A DNA stretch of 64,000 bases from Rhyzopertha dominica (Eukaryota; Arthropoda; Insecta; Coleoptera; Bostrichidae): assembly GCA_025024175.1 (NCBI GenBank), contig QCXZ01000053.1, positions 4,216,001 through 4,280,000 of the forward strand, written 5' to 3'. Below the pieces are notes generated by a model that ran no database searches, was not told the origin of the DNA, and saw only the letters and a program-made list of their open reading frames with translations. Shown here one piece after another: positions 1 to 12,516 of the stretch (its first letter is position 1; every line of letters starts with the position of its first letter). The position numbers were made by a program, and so were the translations under genes.

Positions 1-1025
1 ATTGATTTTAATTGACTTTGTAAATAAGAACTTCTGGGACTACACGCCCTGTATGCTTTCTATGTGTCCCAACGACATAAAGTTGCAGAGCAGAACTTAA
101 CTCCTTATCTAAATAACTTTCGGCATGGACAAATAATAGTGCATAAATATAAAAGCAGTAGTTCGAAGAATCGTTTCGTCATCCCCAGTACCTGCGTCTT
201 TCTACCATCCATACCTGAGGTTACCCTCCCGCCATAAACTGCAATGGCTGTTTACTCAAGTGCCGTCAATTGGTATGTTGTAAATCAACACTGGGTTAGG
301 CCGAAAAGTTTAGCAAAAGTATTGAACAGATATTTTCATTATTATTAACGCTATCAAAAAACTAAAAACGACATCATGCTCAGAAGACAAAAATCTATCA
401 TTCGGCCGAAAACAATTTTCAAATAAGTCATTTTTACGTTTTTGAGCATTTCGCGTTCTTAAACAAATGGTAATTATTTTTGTCGTAAGTTTTTAAAATT
501 TTTGATTCGGCCATTTTGTAGATAATAATTGTCAGATTACACTGGTTTTTGAATAAAATTAATATCTCTTTAAATAACTTAATTATTTATTCAGTACTTT
601 ACATTAGAAACCCCATAAGAGAAATTCCTTTAACCTAGCCTTAAATTAGGAAATAAAGCGATTTAGTCATACATTAAAAGCTATTAGATGAGAAATATTT
701 GTAGTTCAAATAATGCTCATTGTTTTATGTATACGGAAAAAATTCTAAAAAGCCTGAACACAATTTTTGGATACGGTCCACTCTGCCGCAAAACAGTGGA
801 ACGTGCCGAACCCGTCTGTTATTTACGACAGCTTCAGGTGTAATACTTGTAAACCATTGTGGGCGGTAATCGGCTGTTCGTATGAGTCGCATAGATTGTT
901 GCTTGCAAGTATAATAACATCGTCGTTATCGTGCAACATATGGCTCATCAAATAAATTATCTGGTTTGCCAGATGTATTGTAGGTACTTAGTTTCATGTC
1001 GAATTATTTAAATGTTGTTTTCCAG

Positions 1026-1192
1026 GAGCAGCAGTTAGTGATGAATCGGAAGAACTCTGTAAAAGTGACCCCTCCCCGGACATCAACTGGTTGTACGTAA
1101 TCGTGGGAATCGGCGCAGCAATAATCATCACGTGCTGTGTGTGCATATGCATTTGCAGAAGATTGTGCAGATACTGCTGCGACGAAGACTAA
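1026..1192 (+). CDS. Terminal exon of an unidentified single-pass membrane protein
   Basis: An AG acceptor (1024-1025) opens a 55-codon reading frame ending in TAA at 1190-1192. It encodes a short acidic segment with an LCKSDPSPD stretch, then a ~17-residue hydrophobic helix beginning at NWLYVIVGIG, then a very Cys-rich tail (CCVCICICRRLCRYCC) and a DED C-terminus. This is the arrangement of a type I membrane protein with a palmitoylatable juxtamembrane tail. The exon enters in phase 1 (two bases finish a codon). A possible upstream exon is about 753-837, which ends at a GTGTAA donor with one base over and so matches the phase; its coding nature is unproven. I do not recognise the family. No clear poly(A) signal is seen downstream. 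Confidence 0.5.
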
Positions 1193-1719
1193 ACCGTTAA
1201 CCCCTTTAAATCGATAAAAACAACCGCCTTAAAAACACTTGAAGTTATATCATTTTAATAACTAGTACTAATTCGAGACTAAACCAACGTGATACCCAGT
1301 GTCAAGTGATGCGAACCATTTTTCATTGATATCTAGGGATAATTGTATAAATTAGTTGGAATCCTCAATTTGCACAAGTTTCTACGGTGAAAACATAATC
1401 GTTGATCATGTGTTCCAAAATGTACGAAGCTCCGAAAGATTAACTGCAAGTGGCAATGCGAGATGTCTTTCGGTGCTTTCGAGAAACCCACTGTAACATA
1501 TTTAGGTAAGCAAATGCCAAAGATTAACAGAATACATCTATTTTAAGTATGAAGAGCTTTTCTGTTAATGACGGAATCATGTAAATTATACACACCTATG
1601 TGATACATATTACATACTGTTTTACGTTGTACGACAGTTTGTTCATCTTACCCCCTCCCTGAAAGAAAGATCCTAAGTAATCAAAATGAAGACAAGGTGT
1701 GTAAAAACTCTGAAGACTG
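1193..1719. other. 3' flank of the membrane-protein exon, nothing recognised
   Basis: AT-rich sequence without open frames or repeats I can name. It probably contains the 3' UTR of the exon ending at 1192, but I see no AATAAA. Confidence 0.4.
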
Positions 1720-2070
1720 AGGAACTGTAGCTTCAAGAAGCTCTCAAAGTATTCAGCAGCTCAAAATATATTGGAATGCCGATTTTAAATTCCAAACGGA
1801 ATCTTCAAAAAGATTTTCACCTCCGATTCGACCAATTTACTAATTCTGACTTCCTGAATTCATTTGGCTTCAGGTGATCGCTAGGTGAAACGATTCACTT
1901 TGGAAGTTCTCCCAATTAGATTGCACATGTGTAGCATTAATTATGGTGCAGGCGCCAGATTCACGTGTTAAGCAAACAAGAATAGAATTATTATTGCCGA
2001 TCGGCCTTCTTGAGTACAGGGTGTGAAAAAGCGTCACATTTTGAATATTTGTGTCTAAATGAATTACTTT
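1720..2070 (+). repeat. Left flanking repeat, homologous to 10850-11200
   Basis: This stretch aligns in the same orientation with 10850-11200. Shared landmarks, in order, are a GCCGATTTT core, a CTTCCTGAATTCA / CCTCCTGAATTCA box, a TCAGGTGATC / TCAGTTGATC box, a GGCGCC box near CGATCGG, and a stretch resembling GTGTGAAAAAGCGTCACATTT. The first ~60 bases also resemble the core of the satellite monomer (CAGCAGCTCAAAATA followed by ATGCCGATTTT). The satellite therefore lies between two direct copies of a larger repeat. Confidence 0.6.
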
Positions 2071-2440
2071 ATAAATTTAATGTTACAGCACGAAAGAATC
2101 CCTTTTCCATAGTTTTTCATTATCCCAAAACTTCAAGATTGACCTACCACATGTGAAACTTTTGATCAGCTATAATCCATTATCGAACAATATACTAGGT
2201 GTGCTATTTGAACACGTGCAACTTTTGACCACCTGGCTTTACAGGGTGTTTCTGAAGGTGCAGAAAACATGGTACCACAAATTCCTGATGATAATAAAAT
2301 ATGACCATCTAACCCATCTTACCTTAGTCCAAAGGTGGATGATTGGAAAGATACAGTGTCAAAATTTTAATTTGCTCTAAGTTGTTTATAAATATATTTT
2401 TTTAATAACTGGTAAAATGTAGAAGACGTCACCGTGGTAC
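2071..2440. other. Spacer between left flank repeat and satellite
   Basis: No coding sequence is supported. An ACAGGGTGTTTC motif of the kind found at mariner-like termini occurs near 2243, but no partner end was found. Confidence 0.35.
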
Positions 2441-4884
2441 TTTAGCTACATTTATGGTGTCAGTTCATCTCTAGCTGCAACGGTTTGTCTCAAAAGTGAC
2501 CTAGAGTAGAAGGGTAATTTGCGAAAAATAAATTTCCGGACGTCCTAGCTCATTTCTGACTGCATTTTTGAAATCTGGAGATCAAGATACATCAGTATGC
2601 TGATTTTGAGCCAAAATTAATTTCCACCGAAAACGGCAAAAGAGCAAAGGCTAACCCCTTTGTTGTTTTTTCACATTGAACCTTGATGGTCTCCGATTAC
2701 GCTAATTTTATGTTCATTTACTAATGTGGACCTGCTTTATTTCGGAGTGGTGTCAGTTCATCTCTAGCTGCAACGGTTTGTCTCAAAAGTGACCTAGAGT
2801 AGAAGGGTAATTTGCGAAAAATAAATTTCCGGACGTCCTAGCTCATTTCTGACTGCATTTTTGAAATCTGCAGATCAAGATACATCAGTATGCTGATTTT
2901 GAGCCAAAAATAATTTCCACCGAAAACGGCAAAAGAGAGGCTAACACCCCTTTGTTGTTTTTTTCACCTCGAAATTTCATGGTCTCCGATTACGCTAATT
3001 TTATGTTCATTTACTAATGTGAACCTGCTGCATTTCGGAGTGGTGTCAGTTTTACTCTAGCTGCAACGGTTCGTCTGAAAAGTGACCTAGAGTAGAACTT
3101 TCAATTTACTAAAAATTAATTTCCCGACGTCCTAGCTCATTTCTGAATGCATTTTTGGAATCAGCAGCTCAAAGTACATCAGTATGCCGATTTTGAGCCA
3201 AAAATAATTTTCACCGAAAACGGCAAAAGAGCAAAGGCTAACCCCTTTGTTGTTTTTTCACCTCGAAATTTCATGGTCTCCGATTACGCTAATTTTATGT
3301 TCACTTACTAATGTGGACCTGCTGCATTTCGGAGTGGTGTCAGTTTTTCTCTAGCTGCAACGGTTCGTCTGAAAAGTGACCTAGAGTAGAAATTTCAAAT
3401 TACGAAAAANTAATTTCCCGACGTCCTAGTTCATTTCTGAATGCATTTTNGGAATCAGCAGCTCATAATACATCAGTATGCCGATTTTGAGCCAAAAATA
3501 ATTTTCACCGAAAACGGCAAAAGAGCAAAGGCTAACCCCNTTGTTGTTTTTTCACCTCGAATTTTCATGGTCTACGATTACGCTCATTTTATGTTCATGC
3601 ATTTTTGGAATCAGCAGCTCATAATACATCAGTATGCCGATTTTGAGCCAAAAATAATTTTCACCGAAAACGGCAAAAGAGCAAAGGCTAACCCCTTTGT
3701 TGTTTTTTCACCTCNAAATTTCATGGTCTCCGATTACGCTNATTTTATGTTCATTTACTAATGTGGACCTGCTGCATTTCGGAGTGGTGNCAGNTTTTCT
3801 CTAGCTGCAACGGTTCGTCTGAAAAGTGACCTAGGGTAGAAATTTCAAATTACGAAAAAATTAATTTCCCGACGTCCTAGCTCATTTCTGAATGCATTTT
3901 TGGAATCAGCAGCTCAAAATACATCAGTATGCCGATTTTGAGCAAAAAATAATTTTCTCCGAAAACGGCAAAAGAGCAAAGGCTAACCCCTTTGTTGTTT
4001 TTTCACCTCGAAATTTCATGGTCTCCGATTACGCTAATTTTATGTTCATTTACTAATGTGGACCTGCTGCATTTCGGAGTGGTGTCAGTTTTCTCTAGCT
4101 GCAACGGTTCGTCTGAAAAGTGACCTAGGGTAGAAATTTCAAATTACGAAAAATTAATTTCCCGACGTCCTAGCTCATTTCTGAATGCATTTTTGGAATC
4201 AGCAGCTCAAAATACATCAGTATGCCGATTTTGAGCAAAAAATAATTTTCTCCGAAACGGCAAAAGAGCAAAGGCGTTCCCCTTTGTTGTTTTTTCACCT
4301 CGAAATTTCATGGTCTCCGATTACGCTAATTTTATGTTCATTTACTAATGTGGACCTGCTGCATTTCGGAGTGGTGTCAGTTTTTCTCTAGCTGCAACGG
4401 TTCGTCTGAAAAGTGACCTAGAGTAGAAATTTCAAATACGAAAAATTAATTTCCCGACGTCCTAGCTCATTTCTGAATGCATTTTTGGAATCAACCAGTT
4501 CAAAATACATCAGTATGCCGATTTTGAGCCAAAAATAATTTTCACCGAAAACGGCAAAAGAGCAAAGGCTAACCCCTTTGTTGTTTTTTCACCTCGGAAA
4601 TTTCATGGTCTCCGATTACGCTAATTTTATGTTCATTTACTGATGTGGACCTGCTGCCATTTCGGAGTGGTGTCAGTTTTTCTCTAGCTGCAACGGTTCG
4701 TCTGAAAAGTGACCTAGAGTAGAAATTTCAAATTACGAATAATTAATTTCCCGACCGTCCTAGCTCATTTCTGAATGCATTTTTGGAATCAGCAGCTCAA
4801 AATACATTCAGTATGCCGATTTTGAGCCAAAAATAATTTATCACCGAAAACGGCAAAAGCAAGCTAAACCCCTTTGTTGTTTTT

Positions 4885-4984
4885 NNNNNNNNNNNNNNNN
4901 NNNNNNNNNNNNNNNNNNNNNNNNNNNNNNNNNNNNNNNNNNNNNNNNNNNNNNNNNNNNNNNNNNNNNNNNNNNNNNNNNNNN
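4885..4984. other. Assembly gap of 100 N inside the satellite
   Basis: Exactly 100 N, the usual placeholder for a gap of unknown size, so the true array may be longer. Isolated single N also occur at 3410, 3450, 3540, 3715, 3741, 3790 and 3794. Confidence 0.98.
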
Positions 4985-7900
4985 TAATGTGGACTGCTGC
5001 ATTTCGGAGTGGTGTCAGTTTTTCTCTAGCTGCAACGGTTCGTCTGAAAAGTGACCTAGAGTAGAACTTTCAATTTACGAAAAATTAATTTCCCGTCCTA
5101 GCTCATTTCTGAATGCATTTTTGGAATCAGCAGCTCAAAATACATCAGTATGCCGATTTTGAGCCAAAAATAATTTTCACCGAAAACGGCAAAAGAGCAA
5201 AGGCTAACCCCTTTGTTGTTTTTTTCACCTCGAAATTTCATGGTCTCCGATTACGCTAATTTTATGTTCACTTACTAATGTGGACCTGCTGCATTTCGGA
5301 GAGGTGTCAGTTTTTCTCTAGCTGCAACGGTTCGTCTGAAAAGTGACCTAGAGTAGAACTTTCAATTTTACGAAAAATTAATTTCCCGACGTCCCTAGCT
5401 CATTTCTGAATGCATTTTTGGAATCAGCAGCTCAAATACATCAGTATGCCGATTTTGAGCCAAAAATAATTTTCACCGAAAACGGCCAAAAGAGCAAAGG
5501 CTAACCCCTTTGTTGTTTTTTTCACCTTCGAAATTTCATTGTCTCCGATTACGCTAATTTTTATGTTCATTTTACTAATGTGGACCTGCTGCATTTCGGA
5601 GTGGTGTCAGTTTTTCTCTAGCTGCAACGGTTCGTCTGAAAAGTGACCTAGAGTAGAACTTTCAATTTACTAAAAATTAATTTCCCGACGTCCTAGCTCA
5701 TTTCTGAAATGCATTTTTGGAATCAGCAGCTCAAAATACATCAGTATGCCGATTTTGAGCCAAAAATAATTTTCAACCGAAAACGGCAAAAGAGCAAAGG
5801 CTAACCCCTTTGGTTGTTTTTTTCACCTCGAAATTTCATGGTCTCCGATTACGCTAATTTTATGTTCCACTTACTAATGTGGACCTGCCTGCATTTCGGA
5901 GTGGTGTCAGTTTTTCTCTAGCTGCAACGGTTCGTCTGAAAAGTGACCTAGAGTAGAAATTTCAAATTACGAAAAATTAATTTCCCGACGTCCTAGCTCA
6001 TTTCTGAATGCATTTTTGGAATCAGCAGCTCAAAATACATCAGTATGCCGATTTTGAGCCAAAAATAATTTTCACCGAAAACGGCAAAAGAGCAAAGGCT
6101 AACCCCTTTGTTGTTTTTTCACCTCGAATTTCATGGTCTCCGATTACGCTAATTTTATGTTCATTTACTAATGTGGACCTGCTGCATTTCGGAGTGGTGT
6201 CAGTTTTTCTCTAGCTGCAACGGTTCGTCTGAAAAAGTGACCTAGAGTAGAACTTTCAATTTACGAAAAAATTAATTTCCCGACGTCCTAGCTCATTTCT
6301 GAATGCATTTTGGAATCAGCAGCTCAAAATACATCAGTATGCCGATTTTGAGCCGAAAATAATTTTCACCGAAAACGGCAAAAGAGCAAAGGCTAACCCC
6401 TTTGTTGTTTTTCACCTCGAAATTTCATTGTCTCCGATTACGCTAATTTTATGTTCATTTACTAATGTGGACCTGCTGCATTTCGGAGGTGGTGTCAGTT
6501 TTTCTCTAGCTGCAACGGTTCGTCTGAAAAGTGACCTAGAGTAGAACTTTCAATTTACTAAAAATTAATTTCCCGACGTCCTAGCTCATTTCTGAATGCA
6601 TTTTTGGAATCAGCAGCTCAAAATACATCAGTATGCCGATTTTGAGCCAAAAATAATTTTCACCGAAAACGGCAAAAGAGCAAAGGCTAACCCCTTTGTT
6701 GTTTTTTTCACCTCGAAATTTCATGGTCTCCGATTACGCTAATTTTATGTTCACTTACTAATGTGGACCTGCTGCATTTCGGAGTGGTGTCAGTTTTTCT
6801 CTAGCTGCAACGGTTCGTCTGAAAAGTGACCTAGAGTAGAAATTTCAATTTACTAAAAATTAATTTCCCGACGTCCTAGCTCATTTCTGAATGCATTTTT
6901 GGAATCAGCAGCTCAAAATACATCAGTATGCCGATTTTGAGCCAAAAATAATTTTCACCGAAAACGGCAAAAGAGCAAAGGCTAACCCCTTTGTTGTTTT
7001 TTCACCTCGAAATTTCATGGTCTCCGATTACGCTAATTTTATGTTCATTTACTAATGTGGACCTGCTGCATTTCGGAGTGGTGTCAGTTTTTCTCTAGCT
7101 GCAACGGTTCGTCTGAAAAGTGACCTAGAGTAGAACTTTCAATTTACGAAAAATTAATTTCCCGACGTCCTAGCTCATTTCTGAATGCATTTTTGGAATC
7201 AGCAGCTCAAAATACATCAGTATGCCGATTTTGAGCCAAAAATAATTTTCACCGAAAACGGCAAAAGAGCAAAGGCTAACCCCTTTGTTGTTTTTTCACC
7301 TCGAAATTTCATGGTCTCCGATTACGCTAATTTTATGTTCATTTACTAATGTGGACCTGCTGCATTTCGGAGTGGTGTCAGTTTTTCTCTAGCTGCAACG
7401 GTTCGTCTGAAAAGTGACCTAGAGTAGAACTTTCAATTTACTAAAAATTAATTTCCCGACGTCCTAGCTCATTTCTGAATGCATTTTTGGAATCAGCAGC
7501 TCAAAATACATCAGTATGCCGATTTTGAGCCAAAAATATTTTCACCGAAAACGGCAAAAGAGCAAAGGCTAACCCCTTTGTTGTTTTTTCACCTCGAAAT
7601 TTCATGGTCTCCGATTACGCTAATTTTATGTTCACTTACTAATGTGGACCTGCTGCATTTCGGAGTGGTGTCAGTTTTTCTCTAGCTGCAACGGTTCGTC
7701 TGAAAAGTGACCTAGAGTAGAAATTTCAAATTACGAAAATTAATTTCCCGACGTCCTAGCTCATTTCTGAATGCATTTTTGGAATCAGCAGCTCAAAATA
7801 CATCAGTATGCCGATTTTGAGCCAAAAATAATTTTCACCGAAAACGGCAAAAGAGCAAAGGCTAACCCCTTTGTTGTTTTTTCACCTCGAAATTTCATGG

Positions 7901-10350
7901 TCTCCGATTACGCTAATTTTATGTTCATTTACTAATGTGGACCTGCTGCATTTCGGAGTGGTGTCAGTTTTTCTCTAGCTGCAACGGTTCGTCTGAAAAG
8001 TGACCTAGAGTAGAACTTTCAATTTACGAAAAATTAATTTCCCGACGTCCTAGCTCATTTCTGAATGCATTTTTGGAATCAGCAGCTCAAAATACATCAG
8101 TATGCCGATTTTGAGCCGAAAATAATTTTCACCGAAAACGGCAAAAGAGCAAAGGCTAACCCCTTTGTTGTTTTTTCACCTCGAAATTTCATGGTCTCCG
8201 ATTACGCTAATTTATGTTCATTTACTAATGTGGACCTGCTGCATTTCGGAGTGGTGTCAGTTTTTCTCTAGCTGCAACGGTTCGTCTGAAAAGTGACCTA
8301 GAGTAGAACTTTCAATTTACTAAAAATTAATTTCCCGACGTCCTAGCTCATTTCTGAATGCATTTTTGGAATCAGCAGCTCAAAATACATCAGTATGCCG
8401 ATTTTGAGCCAAAAATAATTTTCACCGAAAACGGCAAAAGAGCAAAGGCTAACCCCTTTGTTGTTTTTTCACCTCGAAATTTCATGGTCTCCGATTACGC
8501 TAATTTTATGTTCACTTACTAATGTGGACCTGCTGCATTTCGGAGTGGTGTCAGTTTTTCTCTAGCTGCAACGGTTCGTCTGAAAAGTGACCTAGAGTAG
8601 AAATTTCAAATTACGAAAAATTAATTTCCCGACGTCCTAGCTCATTTCTGAATGCATTTTTGGAATCAGCAGCTCAAAATACATCAGTATGCCGATTTTG
8701 AGCCAAAAATAATTTTCACCGAAAACGGCAAAAGAGCAAAGGCTAACCCCTTTGTTGTTTTTTCACCTCGAAATTTCATGGTCTCCGATTACGCTAATTT
8801 TATGTTCACTTACTAATGTGGACCTGCTGCATTTCGGAGTGGTGTCAGTTTTTCTCTAGCTGCAACGGTTCGTCTGAAAAGTGACCTAGAGTAGAAATTT
8901 CAAATTACGAAAAATTAATTTCCCGACGTCCTAGCTCATTTCTGAATGCATTTTTGGAATCAGCAGCTCAAAATACATCAGTATGCCGATTTTGAGCCAA
9001 AAATAATTTTCACCGAAAACGGCAAAAGAGCAAAGGCTAACCCCTTTGTTGTTTTTTCACCTCGAAATTTCATGGTCTCCGATTACGCTAATTTTATGTT
9101 CATTTACTAATGTGGACCTGCTGCATTTCGGAGTGGTGTCAGTTTTTCTCTAGCTGCAACGGTTCGTCTGAAAAGTGACCTAGAGTAGAACTTTCAATTT
9201 ACTAAAAATTAATTTCCCGACGTCCTAGCTCATTTCTGAATGCATTTTTGGAATCAGCAGCTCAAAATACATCAGTATGCCGATTTTGAGCCAAAAATAA
9301 TTTTCACCGAAAACGGCAAAAGAGCAAAGGCTAACCCCTTTGTTGTTTTTTCACCTCGAAATTTCATGGTCTCCGATTACGCTAATTTTATGTTCACTTA
9401 CTAATGTGGACCTGCTGCATTTCGGAGTGGTGTCAGTTTTTCTCTAGCTGCAACGGTTCGTCTGAAAAGTGACCTAGAGTAGAAATTTCAAATTACGAAA
9501 AATTAATTTCCCGACGTCCTAGCTCATTTCTGAATGCATTTTTGGAATCAGCAGCTCAAAATACATCAGTATGCCGATTTTGAGCCAAAAATAATTTTCA
9601 CCGAAAACGGCAAAAGAGCAAAGGCTAACCCCTTTGTTGTTTTTTCACCTCGAAATTTCATGGTCTCCGATTACGCTAATTTTATGTTCATTTACTAATG
9701 TGGACCTGCTGCATTTCGGAGTGGTGTCAGTTTTTCTCTAGCTGCAACGGTTCGTCTGAAAAGTGACCTAGAGTAGAACTTTCAATTTACTAAAAATTAA
9801 TTTCCCGACGTCCTAGCTCATTTCTGAATGCATTTTTGGAATCAGCAGCTCAAAATACATCAGTATGCCGATTTTGAGCCAAAAATAATTTTCACCGAAA
9901 ACGGCAAAAGAGCAAAGGCTAACCCCTTTGTTGTTTTTTCACCTCGAAATTTCATGGTCTCCGATTACGCTAATTTTATGTTCACTTACTAATGTGGACC
10001 TGCTGCATTTCGGAGTGGTGTCAGTTTTTCTCTAGCTGCAACGGTTCGTCTGAAAAGTGACCTAGAGTAGAAATTTCAAATTACGAAAAATTAATTTCCC
10101 GACGTCCTAGCTCATTTCTGAATGCATTTTTGGAATCAGCAGCTCAAAATACATCAGTATGCCGATTTTGAGCCAAAAATAATTTTCACCGAAAACGGCA
10201 AAAGAGCAAAGGCTAACCCCTTTGTTGTTTTTTCACCTCGAAATTTCATGGTCTCCGATTACGCTAATTTTATGTTCACTTACTAATGTGGACCTGCTGC
10301 ATTTCGGAGTGGTGTCAGTTTTTCTCTAGCTGCAACGGTTTGTCTCAAAG

Positions 10351-10374
10351 TGACCTGACCTGACCTGACCTGAC
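10351..10374. repeat. TGACC pentamer microsatellite at the array edge
   Basis: Nearly five tandem copies of TGACC. They begin at the place in the final monomer where the other units read AAGTGACCTAGAG, so the microsatellite probably expanded from the monomer's own GTGACC. Confidence 0.85.
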
Positions 10375-10436
10375 TGCATTTTTGGAATCTGGAGCTCAAG
10401 ATACATCAGTATGCCGATATCAGCATTCATTTATTA

Positions 10437-10849
10437 CTAAATATTAAGCAGTCTTTAGGTTGTGTTCTTTTGTAAAAATAGGTTGTTTTCTTTCTCTCGT
10501 TAGCTCGAATATATCTTTGTCTTTCTCCAGGGTCCCAGGCTTTTTGAGCAACACTGTAATTTACTTTTAAATAAATGCTCCAACATCTTTTACTTAAAAA
10601 AGGTATTTGAAGCTATGACACAAGAAAGTATGCAAAGCATTAGATATCTTGCCTTAAAAATTCTTTATAAACGAGAATTGGTTTTCTATATACTGTCAAT
10701 TTTGCTAGAGGTGACAGGTTTACATGTTAGTATAAAGAAGTAGTGTACCAATAATTTTTGTTCCTACTTCATTGATATTTTGATGCTATAGGCTCGTTTG
10801 GAGAACCAGTAAAAAGAAAATGAAAAATAATTTTTCAAACCACTATGCA
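10437..10849. other. Spacer right of the satellite, nothing recognised
   Basis: AT-rich, with no supported reading frame, and not similar to the left spacer. Confidence 0.35.
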
Positions 10850-11200
10850 TTTAGACAAAAAATCCCCTAGTATCCCAGCTAATTTCTGGAGACGCCGATT
10901 TTGGGTTTCAAAGCAAAACCTTTGAAAATCCTGAATATATTTAGCAAAGGATAGGTTTCTACTAATTTTAACCTCCTGAATTCAGATTTGGCCTCAGTTG
11001 ATCAATAGGTGCAATAATTCATCTCCGAAGTAGTCCAAATTAGGTCGCAGTTATAAAATACAGCCTCAACCTTGGTGGAGGCGCCGGCGCCGATCGGACT
11101 TTATTTCAAAAAAGGGCATGAGAGTGTCAAATTTGGAATCTTTTGTGCATAATGATTTAAAATTGCTTCACAATGTATGTCCTAGCTCATTTCTGAGAAA
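10850..11200 (+). repeat. Right flanking repeat, homologous to 1720-2070
   Basis: Direct-orientation partner of the repeat at 1720-2070. It contains satellite-like pieces: ATCCCAGCTAATTTCTGGA and GCCGATTTT near 10875-10905, and an exact CCTAGCTCATTTCTGA at about 11180. The GGCGCCGGCGCC palindrome sits near 11080. Confidence 0.6.
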
Positions 11201-11379
11201 GTGAGAACCTTCTGATCAGTTTTTAATAGGCAGTTTTTTGTTAATTAAAGGAGATGTGTCTCACATAATAGTATAGTATGGATAGAAGATACTCCCAGTA
11301 TTTTCGCAAATTTTTTCTGGCTTTTCTTTTTTCCATAGAATGCAAGTAAAGGATAAAAAAACAATTATAAATGAAATAT

Positions 11380-11385
11380 TTTATT
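11380..11385 (-). terminator. Candidate poly(A) signal for the ZNF598-like gene
   Basis: AATAAA on the minus strand. No earlier AATAAA on that strand was noticed downstream of the stop at 13852, so the 3' UTR may be ~2.4 kb long and include the fold-back element at 12517-13385. This is an inference without transcript data. Confidence 0.35.
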
Positions 11386-12516
11386 ATAGAAAATATAAGT
11401 TGCACTACACATCTCTAGAACCAAATCTTAACATGTCGCTATGAACAACTAAATGGTAACACTCTACAATTTATGTAACGTTTCAACAATATAAATAAAT
11501 TACCACCGTAAACTACCAAAATAAAAGCACCTCTGACATTAAAGTGGTACAAAAATATTACAAACAGTAATTTACAAAACTGGATTGAACATCAACAATT
11601 TGTATTGCTCAAAAAGTTAGGTACACTGCGTATTATATCAAAAGAATGCTTTTCAGTTCAGTAATTAAGCTAAAGCATCATTTACAAAGCTTGAACACAG
11701 CTATTGTTCTCCAACAAGAAGGTCAGCAAAATCAAACAACACGATAATAACAAATTTGCCCTCATATAGGATTATGTTAGATTAGGAACTAAAATTTTGC
11801 TGAAAATTTTTTTCATGTTCAAAAGTAAAAGAACAAAAATTTTATGCCAATTGAATACAAGGTGTTTTACTTCAATTAATTCTTAATACAGTACTACCTT
11901 ACAGGCTGCCATCCTCATTGAGAATATTTAGCTCCACAACCAACCAATGGAGCACTTATTTGATTTTATACTTACCTTAAAAAAAGACTGTAGAAACCTG
12001 TCTATTCAATTACTTGAAAAAGTGGCATTTTTCAAACCGTTTTTGCTACTTTATGCTAGAATTTGGAACGTAATATTATTATTAATTGCTCGATAAAAAT
12101 TTTAAAATATGCCCGGGATACCATTAAAAAATTTTCATATAAGTAAACGAATAGTAACTGTGATTAACAAAAAATCATTGCATAAAGTCCTTTAATTTGC
12201 ACAATAGATTTACAATAAGCTTCATTCTAATCTTTTTCCTGAATATTTCACTATTTCATTATTATACTCCTGCTATAAGAAGACCTCTTGTCATGAATGC
12301 TTGGAAAGGCAAAGGAATTGCAAGTCAAATAAAAAATGAATCAGACTTTAAAAACCTGTCATCAAAACTGATTTTATATTTAATTTGATTGATAGATTTT
12401 GTACCAGAGATAATGCATAAGGAAAGATAAAATCTCCAAACTTGTAATTGAAAAATTGTTGCTTACTACACACCTAACAAAATACTACTATAAAGTGCTC
12501 CCAATAGTATGCATGT

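Larger units (their letters stand above)
2440..10436. repeat. Satellite array, ~294-bp monomers, at least 27 copies
   Basis: The motif CTAGCTGCAACGGTT recurs about every 290-300 bases from ~2472 to ~10325, 27 times outside the N gap. Each unit carries, in order, a CTAGCTCATTTCTGAATGC box, a CAGCAGCTCAAAATACATC box, GCCGATTTTGAGCC, CCGAAAACGGCAAAAG, CACCTCGAAATTTCATGG, CGATTACGCTAATTTTATG and CATTTCGGAGTGGTGTCAG. Inner copies are almost identical; the first two and the last are clearly diverged. Three variants (A: AACTTTCAATTTACG; B: AACTTTCAATTTACT; C: AAATTTCAAATTACG) follow each other as an ABC trimer of ~880 bp between about 5.3 and 8.6 kb. Short open frames of up to ~106 codons exist but only reflect the repeat. 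There are no signs of a gene. Confidence 0.97.

Noticed and set aside
3441..8271. Repeated 68-106-codon frames starting MHFWNQQLK
   Set aside because: They are the satellite monomer read in one frame, broken by each indel, with no start context or conservation at codon level.
2440..10436. CRISPR-like array
   Set aside because: Units are ~294 bases and repeat throughout; there are no short repeats separated by unique spacers, and the DNA is animal.
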